DNA of 27,474 nt from the NCBI GenBank assembly GCA_040264895.1, contig JBDQHL010000017.1, positions 1 through 27,474 on the forward strand. The letters run 5' to 3'. Positions within the stretch are counted from its first letter, which is position 1. Every line of letters starts with the position of its first letter. Shown one piece after another: positions 7,288 through 16,511 of the stretch. The notes beneath the pieces are model-generated. The model did no database searches and was not told where the DNA came from. It worked only from the letters and a program-made list of their open reading frames with translations. Source of the stretch: PGYR01 sp040264895. Its GTDB lineage: Bacteria > Bacteroidota > Ignavibacteria > Kapaibacteriales > UBA2268. The translations under genes and the position numbers were made by a program.

Positions 7288-8481
7288 GTGGATTTATTCG
7301 AAAAAGCGTACAATTTTCATGCCGCTGACGAAGCAAAGGAAAAGGGTATATACCCCTATTTCCGTGCTGTAGAAGAAAATGAAGGCCCCGTTGTTAGTAT
7401 GGAAGGTAGAAAAGTAATAATGGCCGGCTCTAACAATTACTTAGGTCTTACAGCTCATCCGGAAGTACGCGAAGCAGGAATAAAAGCAATAGAAAAATAC
7501 GGAACAGGTTGTTCAGGTTCTAGGTATCTTACTGGTACACTTGATTTACACATAGAACTTGAAGAACGCTTGGCAAAATACCTTGGATTTGAGGAAGTGT
7601 TACTATTTAGTACAGGATACCAAACTGGTATTGGTACTATCTCTGCACTACCTACTAAGGGTGAATATATCGTGATGGATAAAGAAAATCATGCTTGTTT
7701 GATCAATGGAGCAATGATGGCAAAAGGTGCCTTCGTAGACTTTAAACGATACAAGCATAATGATATGGATGATTTGGAGAGAGTATTAAGCTCTTTACCA
7801 TTAGATGCGGGAAAACTAATCGTTTCTGATGGTGTGTTTTCTGTAACAGGTGAATTAGTACACTTACCAGAATTAATAGAAATAGCTAAAAAATACAATG
7901 CAAGAGTATTGATTGACGATGCTCACGCTACTGGTGTTGTAGGTGAAGGCGGAAGAGGAACAGCTAGCCATTATGGCAAAACTGCTGAAACTGATATGAT
8001 AATGGGAACATTTTCAAAAACATTTGCTTCACTCGGTGGCTTTGTTGCTGGTCCAAGTAAGGTGATAGATTTTGTTAAACACACTTCCCCTGCACTTATC
8101 TTCTCAGCTAGTCCAACTCCATCCTCATGCGCGGCTACTTTAGCAGCACTTAATGTGTTAGAAAGAGAACCTGAAAGGGTAACTCAACTAAAAGATAATT
8201 CTGACTACATGCGTAAAGGACTAAATGAATTAGGATTTGAAGTACTAGACAGTTTAACAGCTATAGTACCTGTGATTGTAGGTGATGTCGAAAAAGCACT
8301 TATGATGTGGAGACGACTGTATGACGCAGGAGTATTTGTAAATGCATTTATTCCTCCAGGTGTTCCTCCTACAATGAGTATGATGAGAACTAGTTATATG
8401 GCTACTCACGAAAAACACCACTTAGACAAAATATTACAAGTATTTGGTGAAGTAGGACAAGAGTTTGGCTTAATTAAATAA
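7288..8481 (+). CDS. spt: Serine palmitoyltransferase-like alpha-oxoamine synthase
   Basis: 397 residues, PLP-dependent fold type I. Seen motifs: YGTGCSGSRYLTGTLDLH (71-88), the PLP-stacking His135 (ENHAC), DDAH (210-213, Asp and His holding PLP) and the Schiff-base Lys244 in TFSKTFASLGG. The N-terminal GIYPYFRAVE, the YKHNDM motif and the C-terminal MATHEK resemble Bacteroides serine palmitoyltransferase more than BioF or Kbl. That enzyme condenses serine with palmitoyl-CoA to 3-ketodihydrosphingosine, the first step of sphingolipid synthesis. Kbl (2-amino-3-ketobutyrate CoA ligase) is the main alternative; no tdh is adjacent. The start is GTG with AGAGG five bases upstream (7278-7282). It appears monocistronic, with its own promoter and terminators. 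Confidence 0.85.
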   Translation: MDLFEKAYNFHAADEAKEKGIYPYFRAVEENEGPVVSMEGRKVIMAGSNNYLGLTAHPEVREAGIKAIEKYGTGCSGSRYLTGTLDLHIELEERLAKYLGFEEVLLFSTGYQTGIGTISALPTKGEYIVMDKENHACLINGAMMAKGAFVDFKRYKHNDMDDLERVLSSLPLDAGKLIVSDGVFSVTGELVHLPELIEIAKKYNARVLIDDAHATGVVGEGGRGTASHYGKTAETDMIMGTFSKTFASLGGFVAGPSKVIDFVKHTSPALIFSASPTPSSCAATLAALNVLEREPERVTQLKDNSDYMRKGLNELGFEVLDSLTAIVPVIVGDVEKALMMWRRLYDAGVFVNAFIPPGVPPTMSMMRTSYMATHEKHHLDKILQVFGEVGQEFGLIK

Positions 8482-8510
8482 GTTAAAGTAATACAAAGAA
8501 AAATATATAT

Positions 8511-8543
8511 AAGAGCAACTCCTTTTGAAGTTGCTCTTTTTTT
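8511..8543 (+). terminator. Intrinsic terminator after the serine-palmitoyltransferase-like gene
   Basis: Perfect 10-bp stem: AAGAGCAACT (8511-8520) with AGTTGCTCTT (8529-8538), 8-base loop, then an uninterrupted T-run. Confidence 0.9.
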
Positions 8544-8556
8544 ATAAAAAATATTT

Positions 8557-8580
8557 AGTTAGCTACAGCTAACTTTTTTT
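8557..8580 (+). terminator. Second tandem hairpin terminator upstream of the TonB receptor
   Basis: AGTTAGC (8557-8563) pairs perfectly with GCTAACT (8568-8574) around the loop TACA and is followed by T7. The CTAAC arm could instead pair with GTTAG at 8581-8585 across the T-run. The rest of the gap to 8643 is AT-rich; a weak promoter-like pair is TTTG at 8605 with TGAATTTG at 8625-8632. Confidence 0.75.
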
Positions 8581-8642
8581 GTTAGAAATAATTAAATGTT
8601 ATAGTTTGCATACATTAACAATTGTGAATTTGTAAATTAATA

Positions 8643-10955
8643 ATGAAAACTAAATATCTTTCATCAATTTTGTGCTTATTATTTAGCGCCACATTAGCCA
8701 TGTCATCTACTATTAGTGGCACAGTGACTAATAGTGAAGGTGAACCCGTTATATCCGCGACTGTAAGTATTGTTGATTTTGAAAAAGGTACTTACACTAA
8801 TAATAAAGGTAAGTATCAACTTAATGATATTTCTCCAGGTGACTACCAGTTAAAAATTAGTTCTATTGGCTACAAGGACACTATAATAGCACTACAATTA
8901 CAAGCTAATCAAGATATAAGTCTTCCAATAGTTTTGAATCAAGAGAATATAAACTTTGATGAAGTGGTGGTAACTGGAACTAGAACCCAAAAAAGGCGAA
9001 CAGATTCACCCGTAATAGTTGATATAATTGACATTAAGCATTTTGACCAGGTGAACGCTTTAAATCTTTGCGAAGGGCTTAATTTCCAGTCTGGTTTACG
9101 AGTAGAAACAGATTGCCAGACTTGTAACTACACACAGCTAAGAATGAATGGTCTGGAAGGAGGATATAGCCAAATCCTTGTGAATAGCAGACCTATATTT
9201 AGCCCGCTTACCGGACTTTATGGACTGGAGCAAATACCAACTAATATGATTGATAGAATAGAAATTTTTAGGGGTGGAGTCTCAGCACTTTATGGTTCAA
9301 GTGCAATAGGTGGAACTGTAAACGTTATAACGAAGTTACCTAATGAAAATAGTTATAATGTAACTAATACATTCCAATCAATATATGGAGCCGCAAACGA
9401 TAATATTCTCTCGGCAAATGCATCTTTCATTAATGAGTCTGGAAATGCCGGTGCGTCATTTTTCCTTAATAACAGAAATAGAGAAGCATACGACATAAAC
9501 AATGATAATTTTTCAGAGTTGCCGGAACTTAAAGATAATACCTTTGGAGCTAATCTATTCTATCTACCAAGTGACAATCAAAAGCTTTCAATTAGTTTAT
9601 GCAGTATTTATGAATATAGGTACGGTGGTGAATTAGTTGAAGGACCTCCACATCTTGCACAGCAATCAGAAGAAAGAACTCACAATGTATTTATGGGCTC
9701 TTTAGACTATCAAGTGTTCTTTAATGATGATCAAAATTCACTATCAATTTATTATGGTGGGCAAAAAACTGATAGAACTCATTATACTGGAGTATTACCA
9801 GATGAGGAGCAAGAGCTTAATGACTTCCTAGTTGCCCCACCCTATGGAAATTCAGATGTAGAAACGCATCAGGGGGGAGTTCAGTTCAACAATGGATTCG
9901 ACGACTTTTTTGGTGGCAAAGCTACATTAACAATTGGAACTGAATACATATATGATGATGTTTTTGATATAATAGAATCTTTTAATTATCTAATAGACCA
10001 AACCACAACTGATATAGGAGCTTTTGTCCAACATGATTGGGATATAAACCCAACAATAAATTTGTTATCAGGTATCAGATTTGACAAGCACAATTTAGTT
10101 GACAACCCCATATTGAGTCCTAGACTTTCACTATTACTCAAACCTATTGAAAATACTCAAATTCGTTTTGGATGGGGAACTGGATTTAGAGCACCGCAGG
10201 CATTTGATACTGATTTGCATATTGCTTTTGCTGGTGGAGGAATCTCAAGAATCTCACTTAGCGATAACTTGAAAGAAGAAAGATCGAACAGCTATACAGC
10301 ATCTGTAAATTACGATAAAGCGACTACTGAATACATTGCAGGTTTTACAGTAGAGGGATTCTATACCGAACTTAATGATGCATTTTTTCTATTCCCATTA
10401 GGTGAGGATGAGTTTGGTGAAAGATTTGAAAAAAGAAATGGTACCGGTGCTGTAGTACAAGGTATTACAATAGAAGGAAGATCAAACTACAATTATCTAT
10501 TTGAAATGGAAGCAGGCTTTACGATACAAAGTAGTATATTCAATGATGAAAGAGAAACAATAGAAGGATTAGAAAAGAAAAGAGAATTCCTGAGAACACC
10601 TAATAACTATGGTTATGCAACGTTGAATTACATGCCAAACAGATTATGGAATATAAGCACTAATATCACATACACTGGGCCTATGCTGTTGGCTCATTTC
10701 GGAGGTGAAGGCACTGGGCAAGAAATTGATGAATATTTCACTAGCTCAGATTTTTATGACGTAGGTATGAGAATAGGTCACACAATAGAGTTAGAAGAGA
10801 CTAACACTGGATTAGAGATATTTGGTGGTGTAAAAAATATATTAAACTCATATCAGGACAATTTTGACATTAGCAAAAACCGAGATAGTAATTTCATATA
10901 TGGTCCTAGTTTACCAAGAACTGCTTATTTAGGAATAAGGTTGAAGTCCCTTTAA
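8643..10955 (+). CDS. TonB-dependent outer-membrane receptor
   Basis: 770 residues. A signal peptide (about 1-21) is followed by a carboxypeptidase-like regulatory domain (22-100: ISGTVTNSEGEPVISATV, SIGYKD), a TonB-box-like EVVVTGTR (107-114), a plug domain (120-230) with RIEIFRGGVSALYGSSAIGG, and a long beta barrel ending in YLGIRLKSL. The protein imports a ligand across the outer membrane using TonB energy. The plug contains CQTC (Cys158, Cys161) just before NYTQLRMNG, a pair I associate with a Bacteroidota receptor subgroup often linked to metal-related genes; that link is from memory. The ligand cannot be read from the sequence. It stands alone, between tandem terminators and a bidirectional terminator. 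Confidence 0.92.
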   Translation: MKTKYLSSILCLLFSATLAMSSTISGTVTNSEGEPVISATVSIVDFEKGTYTNNKGKYQLNDISPGDYQLKISSIGYKDTIIALQLQANQDISLPIVLNQENINFDEVVVTGTRTQKRRTDSPVIVDIIDIKHFDQVNALNLCEGLNFQSGLRVETDCQTCNYTQLRMNGLEGGYSQILVNSRPIFSPLTGLYGLEQIPTNMIDRIEIFRGGVSALYGSSAIGGTVNVITKLPNENSYNVTNTFQSIYGAANDNILSANASFINESGNAGASFFLNNRNREAYDINNDNFSELPELKDNTFGANLFYLPSDNQKLSISLCSIYEYRYGGELVEGPPHLAQQSEERTHNVFMGSLDYQVFFNDDQNSLSIYYGGQKTDRTHYTGVLPDEEQELNDFLVAPPYGNSDVETHQGGVQFNNGFDDFFGGKATLTIGTEYIYDDVFDIIESFNYLIDQTTTDIGAFVQHDWDINPTINLLSGIRFDKHNLVDNPILSPRLSLLLKPIENTQIRFGWGTGFRAPQAFDTDLHIAFAGGGISRISLSDNLKEERSNSYTASVNYDKATTEYIAGFTVEGFYTELNDAFFLFPLGEDEFGERFEKRNGTGAVVQGITIEGRSNYNYLFEMEAGFTIQSSIFNDERETIEGLEKKREFLRTPNNYGYATLNYMPNRLWNISTNITYTGPMLLAHFGGEGTGQEIDEYFTSSDFYDVGMRIGHTIELEETNTGLEIFGGVKNILNSYQDNFDISKNRDSNFIYGPSLPRTAYLGIRLKSL

Positions 10956-10963
10956 TTATAACA

Positions 10964-10999
10964 GAAAAAAAGGTCATTGTTATGACCATTTTTTATTTT
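10964..10999. terminator. Bidirectional intrinsic terminator
   Basis: GGTCAT (10972-10977) and ATGACC (10982-10987) form a perfect stem around TGTT. An A-run precedes and a T-run follows, so it can serve both the + strand TonB receptor and the - strand gene that ends at 11019. Confidence 0.88.
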
Positions 11000-11018
11000 T
11001 GCAAATTCTATTTATTTC

Positions 11019-11408
11019 TTATTTCCCTGTTGATGCTGACGCATTAGCGCTAGCAACTTCAATATTCTTTTTTATTTCCATATAGCTATCTACATCTGGT
11101 AAAGAAACCACTTCCTCATAGTCTTCATATTCCTTATTATAACTTAACTTAAGTTTGTAATTTTTACCTGGCTTTAGTCCTGTTATAAAATAATAGCCAT
11201 CATTTTCTGATTTAGTTCTACCATAATAAACTCTATTACCATTATCATCGAAAGCCTCTACACGCATTTCTATTGGGTTATTAGTAACTTTATCAACTAC
11301 ATTACCAGTGATTGATAACACCACATTGATGAATTGAGCTTCTGTCTTGTTTACACTCGATATCATACCGAGAGCTACTACCAAAGCAACTATTGCTATT
11401 TTTTTCAT
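11019..11408 (-). CDS. Small secreted protein with a carboxypeptidase-regulatory-like (Ig-fold) domain
   Basis: 129 residues. An N-terminal signal peptide (MKKIAIVALVVALGM..., cleavage near KTEAQ) is followed by one beta-sandwich domain of carboxypeptidase-regulatory type: ITGNVVDKVTNNPIEMRVEAF, DGYYFITGLKPGKNYKLKLS. The C-terminal tail is short and Ala/Ser-rich. It has the same domain type as the start of the TonB receptor but no receptor body. It is probably a periplasmic or surface protein of unknown role. A strong AAGGAG (11414-11419) sits five bases before the ATG, one of the clearest ribosome sites in the window. It ends at the bidirectional terminator shared with the TonB gene. Confidence 0.78.
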   Translation of the reverse strand: MKKIAIVALVVALGMISSVNKTEAQFINVVLSITGNVVDKVTNNPIEMRVEAFDDNGNRVYYGRTKSENDGYYFITGLKPGKNYKLKLSYNKEYEDYEEVVSLPDVDSYMEIKKNIEVASANASASTGK

Positions 11409-11691
11409 GCTATCTCCTTGTGTTAGTTGTTATTATTACTTCTTTATACATTATTATATTTATTTAGTTATATAAAAATATGATGCCATTATTTTTTCAA
11501 TAAGCCCTAGTATTCACATATACCATTGCAAGACATGAACTTAAACAGTTTTTATAAATATTTATTCTAACAAAAAGAATTTTCATAGAGTGTAATAGAA
11601 TACACAGTGTGTAGATGCTTTCCTAAGTAGATATACTTTATAGAGTTACAATCTAGTAAATTAATTAATCCATAAAAGACTTTAGACAAAC
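11409..11691. other. AT-rich intergenic stretch without a gene
   Basis: No convincing ORF or RNA gene. It must contain the promoter of the small secreted protein gene, but I found no clean match to a Bacteroidota or sigma-70 consensus. The one local structure is a short palindrome, TACACAGTGTGTA (11601-11613, six-base arms around one base), which could be a protein-binding site or chance. Confidence 0.5.
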
Positions 11692-11721
11692 AAAAAAAGG
11701 TAGCCATTTCTGACTACCTTT
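11692..11721 (-). terminator. Intrinsic terminator of the large T9SS gene
   Basis: Read on the - strand, AAGGTAG (rc of 11714-11720) pairs with CTACCTT (rc of 11697-11703) around a 10-base loop and runs into T7. It lies 28 bp beyond the stop codon of the 1535-residue protein. Confidence 0.85.
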
Positions 11722-11748
11722 ATTAAATTTAAGCTTGAGTATTATTTG

Positions 11749-14700
11749 TTATTTTTCAATAACTAATCTACCCAATTGTTGTTTCTCACCAATCTTAACT
11801 TTGAAGAAGTAAGTACCATTAGATAGTTCGCTAACTGGAACATCTGCAGTTCTTACACCTTCTTGCATATCACCGCTAAATAGTGTTTTAACTTTCTGCA
11901 TAGCAGAATTGTATATCACTATTTCACCAGGCATATCATAAGGTACTGTGTACTCTATTGTAGCCGAAGAGTTAGCAGGGTTTGGCGAAACTAATGGTTC
12001 GTTGAAGTTGAAATTACTTACATAAAGAGTTCTATACTCACCAACACAAATTTCTCTGATTGCTAATTGTATATCATCTTCTGTATGAGCGTAACAAGTA
12101 GGTAAGTCAGAAATAGTATGACTCATATCGAATCTACCAAACGAATCTTCATCTTTACCAATTCCACCAAGAGCACCTTCTTCAGACACTGCAGGTAATA
12201 CAACTGTGAAAGGTATACTTGCTAAAATACTATTGTTAGCAAATATCGAGTTACCATCATTACTTTCAAGTACAAATGACATAATCATACTTCCTTTATC
12301 ACCATTCACATCTTCAGTGACTTTATAAGAATCTGCTCTAACTTGTGCGTTAGCAACATCAGTTTCTATAGTAGGTGTAGTGTTACCATCCATGATAAAT
12401 GGAAAAGTAAATAAACTATTAAAGTTTACACTAATAGTTACCGCTTGAGCATCAACTCCTGAAGCATCTCCATTTAGTCCAACTTGATATTCAAAGTTGT
12501 CACCAATTGATACCATGTATTCAGCATCATAATCAGGGTTATTCGAAGCGCTTCTTGCTGCACCAGTTATATTAGTTAATGTATTTCCAACGAAGAATTC
12601 TGATTCAACTTCTAGTGCTTCATTAGCTCCAGAAATTGCTAAGTTATTTCCATATTGGTGTACTAATACTAACTCAACAAACTGTCTGTTTATAAGTCCT
12701 GATGGTGAATAGTTAACAAAAACTGTTTCAGTTCCACCAACTGGTACTGTTAAATTAGTAGTTGGAGAAGTTATAGTTAAATCATCAACTCCATCATTAT
12801 CTAAATCGTAATCTGATAATGAAATTTCATCGATATTCACTGGGTTTTGTAAACCAGGATTAGATAAAGTAATCTCTATTTGGTTTATCTCGTTTAAACA
12901 TGATATTGTAAATGGCGAGCTAATATCAAGTACTAAATCTGTACCGATACCAATCCATTCTGATTCATCATCAAAATCTGGAGCTCCCTCATCTGCATTT
13001 GACTCTATAGTAGCATTAACTACATTATTACCAACTTGTCTTGCAACAAAGTGAACAGGAATATCTGCACTTTCGCCAATATCAAGAACTAAATTACCAT
13101 CAATCAAATCTTGATACATATTACCATCATATCTGAATGTTTGGCCTTGGAAATCAGCAATATCATTACTTACTATAGCATTGTCGACTGTAATTCCACT
13201 AATGCTTAGTGGGTGACCATATTGATCATTAGTGTTAGTAATAGTCATGATGCCATTTGTTTGCGCGTTTGGTTCATCGTCAACCAACATAGCAGCAAAG
13301 GCTACATCTGATACTTCTAAATTAGGTACCAATCCTGTTCCTTCATATATAACAGGAAGAATAGCATTTCCAGCTGCTTCGTTGAATACAAATTCAAATT
13401 CAATTCTATGAAGACCTTTTACAGTTGGATTAAATACAATAGTCTCTTCTTCAGAAACGCCACCAGCTAAATTCAGTCCTCTAATATTATTGTTAAAGTA
13501 ATCAACGATATTATCATCTGTGTTTTCAGTTCTGAAGTATTCTCTTGCTCCAGGTGTTTCATTTACAATATTAATTGATTCAACTTGTGCAACATCACCA
13601 CCAGCAGCAGCAAGGTTCTCAACTATAAATCCATTAAATCCATTTTGTTGACTAACAGCATCTACATTATATGGTCCAGCTGGGAATGCAGGTCTGTTAA
13701 TTAACACACCTTGCCATACATACCCTTTAGCGTCCACAGGTGCATCCGTACCGACACCTACTAACTCACAAATGTTATCAGTTGTAGTCCCATTTTCTGC
13801 TGTATTATTATCAAAAATAATATTCTCAGCATAAGTGCCAACAGCTGTTGGTAAGAACGAAACTTCAAAAGTTACTTGCTCACCAGGTTTGATAACTAAT
13901 GGAGTAGCTTGAGAAACATCAGGATACAATATCATGAAGTCATGATCAAACATAGAGCCAGCAGGTAAATCTTGAGATATACCATATATTTCTAAATCTT
14001 CATCACCATCATTATCAATTGTCATAGTTCTAGTGCTTCTTACTGTCTCATTTATATTGATAGCACCAAAGTCCCAGTCAGAGACATCAATTGTAGGTGC
14101 ACCTAGAGAACCTGATTGCTCAGTGAAATATGCAAAACCACATTCGTTAAATTGATCATCTCCATAGCCAACGCCAAGAGAATCAATATAAATTGGTTTT
14201 TCACCACTAGCTGCAGCTACTGCGGGATCAAATTGAATATTCACAATTACTTCTTCTCCAGGAGCAATCTCCATTGGAGGTGTCCATCCAGCAGGCTCAT
14301 AGCCAACAATACTGAAACCTTGTCCACCATCTTGCAACTCAACTTTTGTAATGTATTGAGGCACTGTAGTAGATAAGTTTCTAATAGTATCTTGCATCAC
14401 TACTGGAGCATCTCCAGCAGCCATTACACCAAACTCATTACCACTAGCAACTTCGAACTCTGGTGGATCATAGCTTATAGTAATTGTTGTATCATTACCA
14501 GCTCTGTCTAAGAAGGCTATAGTAGCTCTTGCTGGTTGAGTTTTATCAACTACTGTTAACCACCAAGATAATGTTCTTTGTTCACCTGGAATAAAGTTCT
14601 TATCATTACTACCAGGTATTCTGTAGTCTAAAACGTAATTATCATTCAAATTTTCAAATAAGTAAAGATCTGCAATGTTTGATCTTACATCATCATCATC

Positions 14701-16356
14701 TGGCATATCTGTAACAGTACCCATGTCTTTAAGTACGTCACCATTACACTCTTGTACATATACAGGTACTGGTGCATTTGTATCCGGAGATGACAAATCA
14801 CGCAATGATGCAGATGTTGGGAATCCATAAGATTCGTAAGATGCAAAACCATAAGAATAAGCAACAAATTTTGTTGAATCAGATCTTATTGAGAATACAC
14901 CCTCAGTAGGTAATGACAATACTGATGTACCATACTCTTTACCTTTATACTTTTCAGTAAAAATCATAGGAGCACCAGCAACAACTTGTGATAATGGTTT
15001 CCAATCTGGCTCTCTACCAACTTCCATTTTTGCATACATCAAATCCTGTGGGATAAAGTCTGCATGAAGTTCATAAACTACATTTACATAATTCTTTGTA
15101 TAGAAATCTGTTCCACCAACCGCATTCGGTGAAGGGAATAAGATTTCAGTTTGGAATTGTTCGATAGGCGTAAAGAATAATTGGAACGGGTCACTATCAG
15201 CAGTACCTACGTCTTCCTGTGTACCAGTATTATAGTACATTACAGCAATAGGTTTATCTGCATGGATAGTTGCAATTTTTGGTTTTATTGCTTGACCAAA
15301 ATCATCCCATTGTGGCCAAACTCTCATTTCCATGTAAGCTTTACCAATAGTGTTTCCACCACCGTGGGTTAATTTACCCATTATTGACCCATTTCTGTAA
15401 ATTGTAGTGTTAGGTTCAGACGCAAATATTCTTATGATACCATTGTAAGTTCTACCATCCATAGGTGTAATATAATATTGCTTACCCCATGCATATGTAG
15501 GTAATTCCATTTCAACTGTGTAATCACACCATGCATTTCCTACCGGGAAATTCGCACAGTGCATACCGGAAACAATTGCAAATGGCTTATTTCCTTCAAA
15601 TAGTGATCCTGATATATCTTGGAAATGCCCACTTGAAGCACCCATCCATACATCACCTCTATCAAGGAAGAATGAAGTTTTATCACCAGTTTTTAATTCG
15701 CGACCACCATCTAGCTTCATTACATCACTACCCATTGGGCCTCCACCCATAGTCATGTTAATTTGTGTATTATCATATACACCAGTTACACAAGTAAATG
15801 CGGGAGCATGACTATTAGTACCACCTAATGCCGGATCTTGGTAAACCATATTAATATATCTGTCACCTAAACCTGAAACAGGTAATGCTAAGAAACCATC
15901 AGATGTGTATTTGTATTTAATAACCACATAAACAACAATAGGAGCATCAGCTTTCACTTGTACACCAGCGCCAGAATAAATTTTAGCCGCTGGAGAAATG
16001 TGAGTCCCTAGTCTGTGTGTAATAGGTTGTGCTTGGGAAGGGTTAAGTTCAAAATCAATAACACTATTTGCTATAGTTGTTTTCTTCTTGTAAACACCTT
16101 TCGATTCTACTTGTATAACAACATCAGTTTCAACATCACTTGTTACGAGTACTCTAACGAAATTATCCCCTGCTACTTCTTCGTAAACAGGTGGAATAGC
16201 GAACCAGAATTCACGACCCATGTTATCTTGGCCGAGTAATGCCGGCAGCTTTTCTGTCATTTCATCTTCATCTACACCACTAACCAAAGTATTTGGTATA
16301 GCCATAGTTAAAGCTAAAAATAGCAGAAATGCTAATTTAGTAAAAGTTTGTTTCAT
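11749..16356 (-). CDS. Large secreted IgGFc-binding-domain / choice-of-anchor D protein with T9SS sorting domain
   Basis: 1535 residues, the largest gene here. A signal peptide (about 1-26) is followed by an IgGFc-binding N-terminal domain (about 45-520) beginning GREFWFAIPP. It has a Cys pair C267/C277 and VEMELPTYAWGK, matching the layout of the 680-3043 protein. Repeated Ig-like segments follow (about 680-1250) that look like choice-of-anchor D/ASPM-type modules, for example WDFGAININETVRS and GEQVTFEVSFLPTAVGTY. A cohesin-like stretch (about 1290-1400) comes before a type A T9SS sorting domain in the last 80 residues (SPNPANSSATIEY ... GRLVIEK). It would be exported by Sec, cross the outer membrane by T9SS and stay on the surface. 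An adhesin or matrix role is inference. The start is preceded by GAGG. It is monocistronic, with a terminator at 11692-11721. Confidence 0.88.
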   Translation of the reverse strand: MKQTFTKLAFLLFLALTMAIPNTLVSGVDEDEMTEKLPALLGQDNMGREFWFAIPPVYEEVAGDNFVRVLVTSDVETDVVIQVESKGVYKKKTTIANSVIDFELNPSQAQPITHRLGTHISPAAKIYSGAGVQVKADAPIVVYVVIKYKYTSDGFLALPVSGLGDRYINMVYQDPALGGTNSHAPAFTCVTGVYDNTQINMTMGGGPMGSDVMKLDGGRELKTGDKTSFFLDRGDVWMGASSGHFQDISGSLFEGNKPFAIVSGMHCANFPVGNAWCDYTVEMELPTYAWGKQYYITPMDGRTYNGIIRIFASEPNTTIYRNGSIMGKLTHGGGNTIGKAYMEMRVWPQWDDFGQAIKPKIATIHADKPIAVMYYNTGTQEDVGTADSDPFQLFFTPIEQFQTEILFPSPNAVGGTDFYTKNYVNVVYELHADFIPQDLMYAKMEVGREPDWKPLSQVVAGAPMIFTEKYKGKEYGTSVLSLPTEGVFSIRSDSTKFVAYSYGFASYESYGFPTSASLRDLSSPDTNAPVPVYVQECNGDVLKDMGTVTDMPDDDDVRSNIADLYLFENLNDNYVLDYRIPGSNDKNFIPGEQRTLSWWLTVVDKTQPARATIAFLDRAGNDTTITISYDPPEFEVASGNEFGVMAAGDAPVVMQDTIRNLSTTVPQYITKVELQDGGQGFSIVGYEPAGWTPPMEIAPGEEVIVNIQFDPAVAAASGEKPIYIDSLGVGYGDDQFNECGFAYFTEQSGSLGAPTIDVSDWDFGAININETVRSTRTMTIDNDGDEDLEIYGISQDLPAGSMFDHDFMILYPDVSQATPLVIKPGEQVTFEVSFLPTAVGTYAENIIFDNNTAENGTTTDNICELVGVGTDAPVDAKGYVWQGVLINRPAFPAGPYNVDAVSQQNGFNGFIVENLAAAGGDVAQVESINIVNETPGAREYFRTENTDDNIVDYFNNNIRGLNLAGGVSEEETIVFNPTVKGLHRIEFEFVFNEAAGNAILPVIYEGTGLVPNLEVSDVAFAAMLVDDEPNAQTNGIMTITNTNDQYGHPLSISGITVDNAIVSNDIADFQGQTFRYDGNMYQDLIDGNLVLDIGESADIPVHFVARQVGNNVVNATIESNADEGAPDFDDESEWIGIGTDLVLDISSPFTISCLNEINQIEITLSNPGLQNPVNIDEISLSDYDLDNDGVDDLTITSPTTNLTVPVGGTETVFVNYSPSGLINRQFVELVLVHQYGNNLAISGANEALEVESEFFVGNTLTNITGAARSASNNPDYDAEYMVSIGDNFEYQVGLNGDASGVDAQAVTISVNFNSLFTFPFIMDGNTTPTIETDVANAQVRADSYKVTEDVNGDKGSMIMSFVLESNDGNSIFANNSILASIPFTVVLPAVSEEGALGGIGKDEDSFGRFDMSHTISDLPTCYAHTEDDIQLAIREICVGEYRTLYVSNFNFNEPLVSPNPANSSATIEYTVPYDMPGEIVIYNSAMQKVKTLFSGDMQEGVRTADVPVSELSNGTYFFKVKIGEKQQLGRLVIEK

Positions 16357-16511
16357 ATTACGCCTCTATTAATTATTAAGTTATATAATTTTTATTCTAT
16401 ATAAGTCGTTAAATTTACAAAAAATTTATTTAACAACATAAAACTTTTTATATCTTATTGCTAAATAATAACAAAGCAATCTTTAATTTGTAACAAAAAA
16501 TATCATTTTTT

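Noticed and set aside
7689..7898. 69-codon - strand open frame inside the serine-palmitoyltransferase-like gene
   Set aside because: Antisense to the conserved PLP-domain core, with no start signal or motif.
16457..16480. Hairpin ATTGCT...AGCAAT downstream of ppx, considered as a terminator
   Set aside because: Only a 6-bp stem with a 12-base loop and no T-run on either strand; too weak to annotate.
16357..16511. Promoter for the large T9SS gene
   Set aside because: Several AT-rich boxes are present, but none has the paired spacing of a Bacteroidota or sigma-70 promoter well enough to report.
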